Shown piece after piece: positions 54,075 to 62,210 of a stretch of 64,000 bases of DNA. Numbering within the stretch: position 1 is the first letter of the stretch; every line of letters begins with the position of its first letter. Both the position numbers and the translations under genes were made by a program. The notes below the pieces were generated by a model. It ran no database searches and had not been told where the DNA came from. It worked only from the letters and a program-made list of their open reading frames with translations. The DNA is from Pyrobaculum ferrireducens (GTDB taxonomy: Archaea; Thermoproteota; Thermoprotei; Thermoproteales; Thermoproteaceae), in the NCBI RefSeq assembly GCF_000234805.1, contig NC_016645.1, positions 1,526,391 through 1,590,390 on the forward strand, read 5' to 3'.

Positions 54075-54881
54075 CTAGATTGCGTGCCTCTCGGCGAGCT
54101 CCACCCTCTTAATCCTCGCCTCCATTGAGGCCCTCAACGCGCCGGAGGCGCAGTCGAGAATCTCCGCCCTTGTCTCGGGGTCTTTGGCGTATTTCATCCA
54201 CACCCTCTCCGCTATGGACCAGTGGAACAGCTCGTCGTCTTCAATCTCGCGGAACGTCTCCATGAAGAGCTGGGAGGCCTCTCTATACGGCGGCTCCCAG
54301 AGCCTGGGGTTCTTGGGGAAGTAGTCGTGGACTCCTCTGTGGTGGTAGACGCTGGTCAGCTCCACCACCTGAAGCGTGGAGGTGAGCTTCACCTGGAAGT
54401 AGGGCCACTCCCTCCTCCGGGCGGCGCACTGCAACGGGAAGTCGAAGAGATCCACCCACTCCTTTATGGGCTGGAACCCCTCCATAGAGCCTCCGTACAT
54501 CTTCAACACCTTGGAGCGGATGTAGTAGTGGCGGCACTCGTCGGAAATCTGCTGCGCGAGGACGTTCATAAACTCCGTGTCTATCAAGTCGCGGTACTCG
54601 GTGACGGACCGGGTAATAACTGTGTTGGCGGCCCACTCGTTCCACATCCCCTGCCTAAGCCACGCAATGACGTTTTTCACATCTGCGTTCTGTATCCAGT
54701 AGGCCCCAATTTCGTACTGTAGCGACAGGAGGGGGTCAACGTAGGCCTTGAACCAGTCTACGAACTCCACAGGCGACTTGAACTGGGCTAGGAACTGCCA
54801 GTCGTTTTTCAGCCTCTCCAAGTCTTCTAGAATTTTCTTTAGCTCTACATACTTATTTCTTAATTTTTCAGCCACCGACAT
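54075..54881 (-). CDS. Ferritin-like diiron protein (putative oxygenase), copy 1
   Basis: The 268-residue helical protein has all ligands of a four-helix diiron site in order: E82 (GMWNEWAAN), E115-x2-H118 (SDECRH), E174 (QVVELTSVYHH) and E217-x2-H220 (EDDELFH). This E, ExxH, E, ExxH arrangement is that of diiron oxygenases and oxidases. It is about half the size of toluene/methane monooxygenase alpha subunits and has no signal peptide. Two paralogues follow at 60.9 and 62.3 kb. It is divergent from a Rieske-fusion gene. An oxygen-activating hydroxylase is inferred; the substrate is unknown. Confidence 0.75.
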   Translation of the reverse strand: MSVAEKLRNKYVELKKILEDLERLKNDWQFLAQFKSPVEFVDWFKAYVDPLLSLQYEIGAYWIQNADVKNVIAWLRQGMWNEWAANTVITRSVTEYRDLIDTEFMNVLAQQISDECRHYYIRSKVLKMYGGSMEGFQPIKEWVDLFDFPLQCAARRREWPYFQVKLTSTLQVVELTSVYHHRGVHDYFPKNPRLWEPPYREASQLFMETFREIEDDELFHWSIAERVWMKYAKDPETRAEILDCASGALRASMEARIKRVELAERHAI

Positions 54882-54982
54882 GCCTCCCTTTACCCCCGCT
54901 TTTTAAAACTTTGACAAATTATATTTTAAATAGTTTAATTATATTTGGCCTATTTTTAAAAAAGCCCGCTTGTGCGGGGCGT

Positions 54983-55948
54983 ATGTCCCAGGTAACAAGA
55001 GAGAAGATTGACGAATTCGAATTTACACTGTACGAGAGCTGGGTAAACTGGTTTCAGAGAGATCCGGGGCTGAATGGATACCGGCGATTTATCAACCAGA
55101 AGCTTCTGGAAGAGATGGCGGTTATCCAGCTGGTAAGGGCGGCTATTGGGAGGCCGGAGCTGATGGGCGACCCGGACATATACCACAAGATGGGGTGGAT
55201 AGTGGACTGGCACGAGAGCTCCCTCTACCGTAGGTGGTTCGTGGCGTCTAGGGCCCTGGGCCTAAACGGCTACAAGATAAACAAGAAGACGGCGGAGCTC
55301 CTAGACGCCGTGGTGGGGACAGCCAAGGCCGACATTAAGAGAGGCCTCATGTTGCTCCGCACAGCCCTCAAGTACGTACACACAGGCTACAGAGCCGCCG
55401 CCTACTGGGCTAATAATAGACACGTCGCCAACCTAGCCTACATGGCCTACATGAGGGAGGAGGACGAGATAAAGGTGGTGGACGACGCCCTTCAGTTCGT
55501 CGGCATATCGAGGCCGGACAGAGCGGGCATGGACATGCTGGACTTCAACTCCCTCATGCCAATATTCTTCGACTTCTTCCAGCCCCCCGAAGCCGCCGAC
55601 GACGGAGGCCCCAAGCTGGAGGCGCCCGAGTGGGAGAGAGTGGGCACAGTCGACGAAGTAAGGCAACTAGGCAAGAAGATGGCGATCGTCGGCCTCTGGA
55701 GGGAGGTGCTGGTCGCCGCTGTGGACGGCGACATCGTGGCGTATGAAAACTGGTGCACCCACGAGAGGGATCCGCTCCACTACGGCTACATACAAGGCAG
55801 ACAGCTCATATGCCTAGCCCACCACGCCACCTTCGACATCAAAAACGGCAGAGTTATCCTACATCCCAACCACGGAGAGGCCAGGGTGTTGCCGAGGTAC
55901 CCCGTGAAGATCGAGGGGAATGTGATCTACGTGAGGGTGCCATGGTGA
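54983..55948 (+). CDS. Helical domain fused to a C-terminal Rieske domain
   Basis: 321 residues from the ATG at 54983. Residues 1-~200 are helical and possibly ferritin-like (WHESSLYRRWFVASRALG, MLLRTALKYVHTGYRAAAYW), but the two ExxH motifs of the neighbouring diiron proteins are not preserved. Residues ~215-321 are a Rieske [2Fe-2S] domain with C258-x-H260 (NWCTHERDPL) and C277-x2-H280 (ICLAHHATFD). It may be a non-catalytic subunit that delivers electrons to the diiron proteins. The next Rieske gene overlaps it by 7 bp. I know no family with this domain order. Confidence 0.75.
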   Translation: MSQVTREKIDEFEFTLYESWVNWFQRDPGLNGYRRFINQKLLEEMAVIQLVRAAIGRPELMGDPDIYHKMGWIVDWHESSLYRRWFVASRALGLNGYKINKKTAELLDAVVGTAKADIKRGLMLLRTALKYVHTGYRAAAYWANNRHVANLAYMAYMREEDEIKVVDDALQFVGISRPDRAGMDMLDFNSLMPIFFDFFQPPEAADDGGPKLEAPEWERVGTVDEVRQLGKKMAIVGLWREVLVAAVDGDIVAYENWCTHERDPLHYGYIQGRQLICLAHHATFDIKNGRVILHPNHGEARVLPRYPVKIEGNVIYVRVPW

Positions 55949-56247
55949 GGCAGAGAATAGCCGGGTTGGGGGAGCTACCGGACAAGACGCCGGTGCCGAA
56001 GACCGTCGGCACCAAGGCGCTGGTGGTGGTTAGAGACGGGAAGACTGTCTACGTATGCGACGGCGTGTGCCCACACGGCAGGTGGCTACTGTCCCTAGGC
56101 ACCTACGAAAACGGAAAGCTTAGATGCAAAGGACACGGCGCCGTCTACGACCTGGCCACGGGTCAGGGCTTTCTCAACGGATATCCACTGCAGATAAAGG
56201 TTTACAAATCCGAAGTAGTCGGCGAAGAAGTCTACGTAGAGATATAA
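55942..56247 (+). CDS. Rieske-type ferredoxin
   Basis: 101 residues with both Rieske halves, CPHGRWLL (C-x-H in VCPHG) and CKGHGAVYD (C-x2-H). It is a soluble single-domain ferredoxin of the kind that feeds electrons to oxygenases. The ATG lies inside the end of the Rieske-fusion gene (7-bp overlap), so the two are co-translated. It resembles the single Rieske proteins at 59.3 and 63.1 kb. Confidence 0.9.
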   Translation: MVRQRIAGLGELPDKTPVPKTVGTKALVVVRDGKTVYVCDGVCPHGRWLLSLGTYENGKLRCKGHGAVYDLATGQGFLNGYPLQIKVYKSEVVGEEVYVEI

Positions 56248-56261
56248 AAAATAAAAGCTTT

Positions 56262-56495
56262 TTAAGGTTCTATAATCCAGGGTCTCAGCGGCTTTATGAC
56301 TATACCCCCACTGGGGCATCTATTCTGCGCCTTTAAAACTTCGTAGAGCTCTTCGGAGCCCACCACCGCGGCCTTCGCCCCCCTAACCACTGCCTTGGGA
56401 CCTTGGCTTGTCTCAACCACCTTAAAGAGGGGGGTCGCCTCCTCACAGTGAGGACACCCCCTGCACCGGTGCCAAAGCACCTCTACCCTATACAT
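56262..56495 (-). CDS. One-cluster ferredoxin-like protein
   Basis: 77 residues with C-x2-C-x2-C near the N-terminus (HRCRGCPHCEEATPLF) and a final cysteine in NRCPSGGIVIKP, the layout of [4Fe-4S] ferredoxins with a single cluster. A TATATAAGG box lies ~26 nt before the ATG. It converges on the Rieske genes and could be the reductase-side electron carrier for the oxygenase system, since no flavin reductase is seen in the window. Confidence 0.7.
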   Translation of the reverse strand: MYRVEVLWHRCRGCPHCEEATPLFKVVETSQGPKAVVRGAKAAVVGSEELYEVLKAQNRCPSGGIVIKPLRPWIIEP

Positions 56496-56597
56496 GGTGT
56501 ATGGCTTTTTCCTACCTTATATAATTTCGGGAAAATTAAATTATATGATTTACCAGTTAAATTAAATTATGAACTACCGCTTGGACTCGCGTCTCCG

Positions 56598-56630
56598 GGT
56601 AGGCAGTGCGTTGTTATAAAGCACGCTACC
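56598..56630 (+). other. Imperfect hairpin in the regulator's upstream region
   Basis: GGTAG (56598-56602) pairs with CTACC (56626-56630), and GTGC (56606-56609) with GCAC (56621-56624), around an 11-nt loop. It lies between the divergent ferredoxin and MarR genes. Role unknown. Confidence 0.3.
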
Positions 56631-56774
56631 TACGAGATTTCGCCGCCTTAATAGAATGAATGAACTAAAACCACCGGGGACTTGTTCTCGAGACTCTGTA
56701 TTATTAGCCGCGTTTTGCTAGATTCTGGCAGAGAGGCGTATGTGTAATTTTTTATTGCATATCGTTTCAGTACG

Positions 56775-57299
56775 GTGATATCCGATGCGTTGGATAGGTT
56801 GGCGCGTGTATATAGGTATCTACTCCTTAAGAAGGCCACGTCTATGGGCCTCACTGAGCTACAGCTCTCCATCCTTCTCCACGTCGCCGAGGGTTTTAAC
56901 ACAGTGGGGAGGCTTGCGGAGCGGGTGGCGGTGTCTCAACCGACGGTGTCAGACGCCGTTTTGGCCTTGGAGCGGAAGGGTCTTGTGAGGAGGATTAAAT
57001 CGGGCAGACTTACCTTAATTGAACTCACGCCTGACGGCTTAAAGGCCGTGGGGGAAGTTAGACGGCTGCTAGCGGAAATTGATGAGGCTGGTGTGGCGGC
57101 TGGCGGCCCCGGGCTACGGCTGGCGCTTCTAAGGCTAATTGCCGAAATGCAGAAAAGGGGCTTAATTGAGGCTAGGCTGTGCTTAACCTGTAGATTTTTC
57201 AAAGAGGGCTACTGCATGCTTTTGGAGAAAAAGCTGGAAATAACTGAGTATAGAGTTGACTGTCCTGATTACAAACCAGCTACCATTCTCCAGGCTTAG
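56775..57299 (+). CDS. MarR-family regulator with C-terminal cysteine cluster
   Basis: 174 residues with the MarR winged helix: TELQLSILLHVAEGFNTVGR, AERVAVSQPTVSDAVLALER and a wing RIKSGRLTLIELTPDG. The C-terminal tail carries CLTCRFFKEGYC and a later VDCPDY, four cysteines that may hold an Fe-S cluster or zinc, suggesting a redox or oxygen sensor. GTG start. MarR proteins commonly control aromatic degradation genes; here it lies inside the oxygenase cluster and overlaps the convergent protoglobin gene by 20 bp. Confidence 0.85.
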   Translation: MISDALDRLARVYRYLLLKKATSMGLTELQLSILLHVAEGFNTVGRLAERVAVSQPTVSDAVLALERKGLVRRIKSGRLTLIELTPDGLKAVGEVRRLLAEIDEAGVAAGGPGLRLALLRLIAEMQKRGLIEARLCLTCRFFKEGYCMLLEKKLEITEYRVDCPDYKPATILQA

Positions 57300-57858
57300 C
57301 GTAGGGGTGGGACCATATGGCCACCTGCAACACCACCGACTTGATCCAAGCCGCCCACATCTTCTCCACCACGTCGGGCGGGTGGCCGCCCTTCTCTAGA
57401 AACGGCTTGATTGTCAACCCGATCGGCGCTATGAAGGCCACCATGTATCTCAGCGGTATGTGTTCCACAGTCTCAACTCCGTCGGTCTTGCCTTTCTTAG
57501 TCCTGTGGTGGCGGAGCCCTATCTCATACACGTAGTTCAGCCACTGCCTATCGTAGGATCTGCATACTGTGTCTAGAATCCACTGGCCAAAGCGCTTTCT
57601 GACCGCCTCCAGATACTGGGGGATAGGCCTCCCCGATCTGTCACCGAAGTAGTAGACCAGATGCGGGTTTGAGCCAACCCAGCCGTACCAAAGGTCGAGG
57701 ATTTGCTCCACCTGCCCCTTTAAGACTTCGCACGCCAATTTGCGGTACTTCTCATCCTCCTCAGTCCACATAACCGACTTCTTCAACAGCTCAAATTCCT
57801 CGTCGCTGATAGGAGCGTCGGGGACTTTCCCAAATTCGTAGCCCGGGATTTCCCGCAT
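57280..57858 (-). CDS. Protoglobin
   Basis: The 192-residue length and sequence match archaeal protoglobins: an extended N-terminus, WTEEDEKYRKLACEVLKGQV, YEIGLRHHRTKKGKTDG with the proximal histidine (H117 or H118), and IPLRYMVAFIAPIG. Protoglobins bind O2, CO and NO through heme. A TTTATATA box lies ~28 nt before the ATG, with a perfect palindrome between box and start. An oxygen-sensing, storage or detoxifying role fits the surrounding oxygenase genes. Confidence 0.92.
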   Translation of the reverse strand: MREIPGYEFGKVPDAPISDEEFELLKKSVMWTEEDEKYRKLACEVLKGQVEQILDLWYGWVGSNPHLVYYFGDRSGRPIPQYLEAVRKRFGQWILDTVCRSYDRQWLNYVYEIGLRHHRTKKGKTDGVETVEHIPLRYMVAFIAPIGLTIKPFLEKGGHPPDVVEKMWAAWIKSVVLQVAIWSHPYAKPGEW

Positions 57859-57865
57859 AGATGAA

Positions 57866-57882
57866 ATATAGGACTCCTATAT
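57866..57882. promoter_or_regulatory. Palindromic operator of the protoglobin gene
   Basis: ATATAGGACTCCTATAT is a perfect palindrome with 8-bp arms around one base. It sits between the TATA box and the start codon of the protoglobin gene, a place where a bound repressor would block transcription. The adjacent MarR protein is a candidate binder. Confidence 0.55.
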
Positions 57883-57909
57883 AAATTTAACCCGCTGTAG
57901 GCCAGCGCG

Positions 57910-57974
57910 GCCGCGGGCCTTTGTGCTAGGTCGCTGATAGGACCTAGCCGTCTACTAGAAGACCACAAAGCGGC
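57910..57974. ncRNA. Candidate three-way-junction structured element
   Basis: CTTTGTG (57919-57925) pairs with CACAAAG (57964-57970) and encloses two adjacent perfect hairpins. These are CTAGGTC/GACCTAG (57926-57932, 57941-57947) and GTCT/AGAC (57950-57953, 57960-57963). A further GCCG/CGGC pair (57910-57913, 57971-57974) extends the closing stem past a 5-nt bulge. It lies between the divergent protoglobin and dioxygenase genes. It could be an RNA gene or a leader element; no promoter is assigned and the strand is unknown. Confidence 0.4.
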
Positions 57975-58104
57975 TTGAAATCACAAACACGTTTTGGACT
58001 GGTAATTCCTGAGCTTGAATGGGGTCGGCCGGGCCCTGAAGCCCGCGGCGGCTTGCTGGCCGTGCTCCTCCTTTAAATTTATTACTCCACTTCCGAATTT
58101 CTAT

Positions 58105-58800
58105 GTGTTGAGGAGCGCGGTTTTGGCTGTGTCGAGTATAAGAGACGCCGCGGAGTTCTACGGAAGGATTCTGGGGCTGGAGACTAAGATGGTGGGTGAT
58201 GTATTGTGTGTCGGCGACTGTGTGCTTAGGCTAGTCGAGGGGGAGGCCCGCCACCCGGAGGGGAGCTACGTATACCACGTGGCCCTGAGGCTGAGGGATA
58301 GGCGCGCTCTCGGCGCCGTGTTGAAGAGGGTTCTTGAGTTTGAAGAAGTAGTGGATGGATTCGCCGACCACCTAGTCTCCGAGTCTATATACGTGAGGGA
58401 TTTCGACGGGATAGGCGTTGAGCTCTACGTCGACAAGCCGAAGGAGGCGTGGCCGAGGATGCCAGACGGCGGAGTGGCTATGGACACCCTCCCCCTCGAT
58501 GTTAAGAGCCTACTGCGCGAGGCAGGGGGTGCCCCCGGCGAGGTGGAGCTCGGCCACATCCACATGAGGACGATCGACGTCGAGAAGGCTGAGAAGTTTT
58601 ATGGCGCCATTGGCTTCAAGACGACGTATAGGTGGCGGGGCGCCGTGTTTATGGCCTGTGGAGACTACCACCACCACCTGGCATTTAACTCATGGCCTCT
58701 GCCGCAACCGCGGAGAGGCAGGGGGTTGCTAGAGATACACCTGGGGATGGAAATCTGCGCCGTGGACCCGCTGGGGGTGAAAATAGTAGGTCGATTATAG
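58105..58800 (+). CDS. Type I extradiol (catechol 2,3-dioxygenase-like) dioxygenase of the glyoxalase fold
   Basis: 231 residues in two vicinal-oxygen-chelate modules. The second holds the 2-His-1-Glu iron site: His in GHIHMRTIDVEKAEKFY, His in CGDYHHHLAFNSW and Glu in GRGLLEIHLGM. The GTG at 58105 lies ~30 nt after TTTAAATTTA; the longer frame from 58015 is unlikely. Members cleave catechols next to the hydroxyls using O2. It shares its upstream region with the protoglobin gene and lies amid Rieske and diiron genes. Confidence 0.82.
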   Translation: MLRSAVLAVSSIRDAAEFYGRILGLETKMVGDVLCVGDCVLRLVEGEARHPEGSYVYHVALRLRDRRALGAVLKRVLEFEEVVDGFADHLVSESIYVRDFDGIGVELYVDKPKEAWPRMPDGGVAMDTLPLDVKSLLREAGGAPGEVELGHIHMRTIDVEKAEKFYGAIGFKTTYRWRGAVFMACGDYHHHLAFNSWPLPQPRRGRGLLEIHLGMEICAVDPLGVKIVGRL

Positions 58801-59290
58801 TGGTATATACTTCCTGCCATTTTTACATAGCTATATACTTTTACATACTTAGTCACATACCTCGGTCGTGTGGCTACGACCGACGTGGCAATGCACATCT
58901 CTACCTAAGGCTCGGTGCTACCCGGAGGTGCCCCACTCCACCCGGCACCTGTTTTTTAAATGTTTCAGCCACGCTACGTGCTACCATCTGCGGCTGTGAA
59001 TCAGCTGAGTAAGTGTATCTCATTATTGATTAATGCGGCGGAAAGCTCCCCTGGGGTAAGCTCCTAATAGTTGTTTAGGAGTGCATCTATCCAGACTCCG
59101 GGCCCCCGTGGTGATCTAGATGGGCCCCACGACCCAGCCGGGAGGGGAGGCGGCGAATCTGGCCTAGGAAGATGGCGCCCATAAGCCGCCCCATGGGGAA
59201 GGCCGGGGGGCGGTGAGGAGGTCTGAATCCCGCAAACGTAACGGAGTGGCAATTGGGGTAGGCAAGGGGATTGCGTTGCCTTGTTTCCAC
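58801..59290. other. 490-bp intergenic region with a GC-rich core
   Basis: The left part is AT-rich and non-coding. Bases ~59070-59230 are strongly GC-rich with local complementarity (GGCGGC near 59150 and GCCGCC near 59178; CGTGG and CCACG near 59107-59128). Open frames there look like by-products of base composition. It may encode a structured RNA, but no known family is recognised. Confidence 0.4.
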
Positions 59291-59662
59291 CTATCCCATG
59301 GTTGCGGATTTAATAGGCGCTCCTTGGTGGCGCTCCTCTGTTTTGGATAAGTCCACGTAGACATATCCGTTTACCACACTTACCGCGTATCTTTTTAGTT
59401 TTGGCGCCTCTCTGCCTTGGACTTTGCCCTCCCCCGTCTCTAGAGACCACATACCTGCGTGTCCCATGCAGAAGAGGTAGACGTGTCCATTGTTGGTAAT
59501 TACCTTCCCCGAGGCGCCTAGGTTCCACTTGCTGTGCGGACAAAAGGCTTCGAAGGCGTAGACTCTGTCGTCTAGCTTTAACAAGGCTATGGGTCTCAGC
59601 CCCGCCAGTTTAATAACAGGCTTTCCGTGGGGTAGCTCGTCCACTCTGCAGATCCGCATCAC
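59291..59662 (-). CDS. Rieske-type ferredoxin
   Basis: 123 residues with the two Rieske motifs, FCPHSKWNL (C-x-H) and FCMGHAGMW (C-x2-H), and the usual IALLKLDDRVYAFEA strand before the first. The C-terminal ~15 residues extend beyond the fold. It is transcribed alone, divergent from the LigB-like dioxygenase. It probably supplies electrons to one of the diiron proteins. Confidence 0.88.
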   Translation of the reverse strand: MMRICRVDELPHGKPVIKLAGLRPIALLKLDDRVYAFEAFCPHSKWNLGASGKVITNNGHVYLFCMGHAGMWSLETGEGKVQGREAPKLKRYAVSVVNGYVYVDLSKTEERHQGAPIKSATMG

Positions 59663-59773
59663 CGCCCCTCCGTCTTTTTCTAAATATAAATCCGTGTCTA
59701 ATTTAATTGATTTATTTTCTCCGCCGTGATTTAATTTTCATATAGATTTTTAACATCTCATCGGTTGCTACCT

Positions 59774-60604
59774 ATGGCGAGGGTGGTGTTGGGGCTCGCC
59801 GCCACGCACGCCCCGGGTATCACGGCGAGGGCCGAGGAGGAGCCTCCGGAGGTTAGGCAGAGGGTGTATAGGAACTACGAGGTTTTAAGAGGTGTTTTGG
59901 AGGAGGCAAGGCCCGATGTGTTGATGACTGTCGCCAACGACCACGTGACCTACATGTTTGAAATAATTCCGCAGTTTTTAATTGTAGTCGCCGACGAGTA
60001 CGAGGGGCCGCCTGACTACGAGTGGCTGAGGATACCTAAGTACAAGGTGAAGTTTAGGAGGGATCTCGCCGAGTATCTACTAGCCAACCTCGTGGAGAGG
60101 GGTTTCGATGTGGCTTTTTCAGAAAAGCCTCTGCTGGACCACGCCACGATGAACCCGCTACACTTCCTCGCGGGGGATAGGGAAGGGGGTGTTGTGAAGT
60201 ATCCAGTGGTGTCGATACTCACCAACGCCTTTGTTAAGCCTGTGCCGCCGCTGAGGAGGGGATTCCAGCTCGGCCTCGCCGTTAGAGAACTCGTGGAGGC
60301 ATACCCCGGCGATCTGAGGGTGGCGGTGCTGGCGACGGGTGGGCTTTCCCACGACCCAGGGGGGCCGCGGTGGGGGTACGTAGACGAGGAGTTTGACAAG
60401 AAGTTCCTAGCCGCGCTGGGCTCGGGCGACGTGGAGTCTGTGCTCAGGCTCACGCCGGAGCAAGTCTTCGCCACTGGCGGGGGCTCCTACGAGATATTAA
60501 ACTGGGTGGTTGCGTGGGGCGTAATGAAGGGGAAGCCCGCCGAGGTGGTGGACTACGTGCCTGGGTACAACATAGGCTCGGCGTGGGCTATCTGGAGGCC
60601 ATGA
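59774..60604 (+). CDS. LigB-type extradiol dioxygenase, catalytic subunit
   Basis: 276 residues of the protocatechuate 4,5-dioxygenase beta (LigB) superfamily. Iron ligands are visible as H12 (AATHAPGI), H57 (VANDHVTYM) and a C-terminal Glu in GGGSYEILNWVVAWG, with a catalytic His in GGLSHDPGG. The family opens catecholic rings with O2. The ATG at 59774 is chosen over the TTG at 59765. Its stop overlaps the LigA-like start (ATGA), so the two subunits are made together. Confidence 0.88.
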   Translation: MARVVLGLAATHAPGITARAEEEPPEVRQRVYRNYEVLRGVLEEARPDVLMTVANDHVTYMFEIIPQFLIVVADEYEGPPDYEWLRIPKYKVKFRRDLAEYLLANLVERGFDVAFSEKPLLDHATMNPLHFLAGDREGGVVKYPVVSILTNAFVKPVPPLRRGFQLGLAVRELVEAYPGDLRVAVLATGGLSHDPGGPRWGYVDEEFDKKFLAALGSGDVESVLRLTPEQVFATGGGSYEILNWVVAWGVMKGKPAEVVDYVPGYNIGSAWAIWRP

Positions 60605-60870
60605 TAAGTAGGAACGACAAGTTTAAAATAGAGTCGCTTCTACGGGATTTTCACCTAAAGCCGGAGGTTAGGGAGAGGTTTAAGAAGGAGCCCGATAGAG
60701 TTATGCAGGAGTACGGCATTGATCCCAACTACTGGCCTCTTCTCAAGGAGGGTAGGTTGCGGACTCTCTACCAGATGGGTATCCACCAGCTTCTGCTGTA
60801 CCACCTGGCGCATGTCCTTGGGATTAAGCGTGATGAGTATGTGAGGCGTATAAACTCTCCCGAGTACTGA
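60601..60870 (+). CDS. LigA-type extradiol dioxygenase small subunit
   Basis: 89 residues with the LigA pattern, a short helical protein with RDFHLKPEVRERFKKEPDRV, then EYGIDPNYWPLLKEGRLRTL and a final helix of histidine and leucine (GIHQLLLYHLAHVLG). LigA covers the active site of LigB. The ATG at 60601 overlaps the ligB-like stop, so the longer frame from 60514 is not used. Confidence 0.85.
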   Translation: MISRNDKFKIESLLRDFHLKPEVRERFKKEPDRVMQEYGIDPNYWPLLKEGRLRTLYQMGIHQLLLYHLAHVLGIKRDEYVRRINSPEY

Positions 60871-60916
60871 AATTAAATTTTACAAAGATTTTTTTGTGTA
60901 ACACGGGGGTTGCCTT

Positions 60917-61711
60917 ATGTCGGTTGGTGAAAAATTGTGGGCCGAGGTCCCCAGGTTGAGGAAGATATGGGAAGATTTGAAAAACGTGGGAGACGACGTG
61001 TTGAGGCAGTTCTCAACCCCCCAGGAGTTTATTGACTGGTTCAAGGCCTACGCCGACCCGGTACTGCAGTTCCACTACGTAATTGGGCACGAGTGGGGCG
61101 CCACCACAGACGTGGATGGCGTGAGGTCTTGGCTTAGGCAGGGGGTGTGGAATGAGTGGGCCGCCGCGGCCGACGTGGCTAAGATGGTGACTGAGTACCG
61201 CGACCTCATAGATACGGAGTTCATGACTATGCTGGCTCAGCAGATATCTGACGAGGGGCGGCACCTGTACCTCAGGTCACGCATCCTCAGAGCGTTCGGG
61301 GGGTCTATGGAGGGGTTCCAGCCGATAAAGGAGTGGGTGGAGCTCTTTGAGCTTCCCTTTGTCTGCGCGCCTAAGAACATGAAGTTCTTCCAAGTGAGGG
61401 CCACCTCTACTCTCCAGGTGGTGGAGCTGACTAGCGTCTACCACCACAGAGGAGTCCACGACGCCCTGCCTAAGAACAGGACGTTGATGGAGGGGCCTTA
61501 CAGAAGCGCCGCTGTTATGCTCCAGGAGAGCTTCCGCGAGATTGAGGACGACGAGCTGTTCCACTGGTCCATAGCGGAGAGGGTGTGGATGAAATACGCC
61601 AAAGACCCCGAGGCTATGAGGAATATACTGGACTGCGCCGCGGAGGCCCTCCGCGTCTCCACAGAGGCCAGGGTGAGGAGAGTGGAACTGGCGGAGAAGA
61701 AGGCTATCTAG
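60917..61711 (+). CDS. Ferritin-like diiron protein (putative oxygenase), copy 2
   Basis: 264 residues, very similar throughout to copy 1 at 54.1 kb. All diiron ligands are kept: E80, E113-x2-H116 (SDEGRH), E170 and E213-x2-H216 (EDDELFH). The helices after each ligand share long identical stretches with copy 1 (FGGSMEGFQPIKEWVELF versus YGGSMEGFQPIKEWVDLF). It lies 46 bp after the LigA-like gene, which ties hydroxylation to ring cleavage. It overlaps the convergent Nudix gene by 8 bp. Confidence 0.75.
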   Translation: MSVGEKLWAEVPRLRKIWEDLKNVGDDVLRQFSTPQEFIDWFKAYADPVLQFHYVIGHEWGATTDVDGVRSWLRQGVWNEWAAAADVAKMVTEYRDLIDTEFMTMLAQQISDEGRHLYLRSRILRAFGGSMEGFQPIKEWVELFELPFVCAPKNMKFFQVRATSTLQVVELTSVYHHRGVHDALPKNRTLMEGPYRSAAVMLQESFREIEDDELFHWSIAERVWMKYAKDPEAMRNILDCAAEALRVSTEARVRRVELAEKKAI

Positions 61712-62210
61712 AGAGGAGGTAGAGGGAGAGGGCCAGGGCCGCCCTCATATCCCCAATTTTCCCCCCAAGTAGCGCCTCCCGCGCCTCCTCCAGCCTCATC
61801 TTCACCACCTCAATAACCTCGTACTCCTCAGGCCTCTGAGTTGAGGGCCTGGGGTCTCTGGCTAGGTATATGTAGGCGTACTCCGTGCTGTAGCCGGGGC
61901 TGACGTAGCCCTCAAAGAGCTTCTCCAGAGCCCGGGCCTCCAGGCCGGCCTCCTCTAGTAGCTCACGCCTCGCCGCTTCCTCCGGCTCCTCGCCTTTGTC
62001 CACCACGCCGGAGGGTATCTCCAGGGTGTAGATGCCGAGGGCGGGTCTGTACTGCCTTATGAAGTAGACGTAACTACCCGCCACCGGGAGGACGGAGACG
62101 ACGTTGGGGAACACCACCCTCTCCACAGCCATGTCCCTCCCGTTGGGGAGCTTCGCTGTGTAGGTCTCCACTACTATGCGCCGGCCGGAGTACGCGACGC
62201 GTGCATCCAC
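61704..62210 (-). CDS. Nudix hydrolase, ADP-ribose pyrophosphatase-like
   Basis: 168 residues with a full Nudix box, GVVDKGEEPEEAARRELLEE followed by AGLEA (G-x5-E-x7-R-E-U-x-E-E-x-G-U). The preceding YVYFIRQYRPALGIYTLEIPSG is typical of ADP-ribose pyrophosphatases. It hydrolyses nucleoside diphosphate derivatives. It is on the opposite strand to the oxygenase genes around it and may be unrelated to them. Confidence 0.93.
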   Translation of the reverse strand: MDARVAYSGRRIVVETYTAKLPNGRDMAVERVVFPNVVSVLPVAGSYVYFIRQYRPALGIYTLEIPSGVVDKGEEPEEAARRELLEEAGLEARALEKLFEGYVSPGYSTEYAYIYLARDPRPSTQRPEEYEVIEVVKMRLEEAREALLGGKIGDMRAALALSLYLLSR

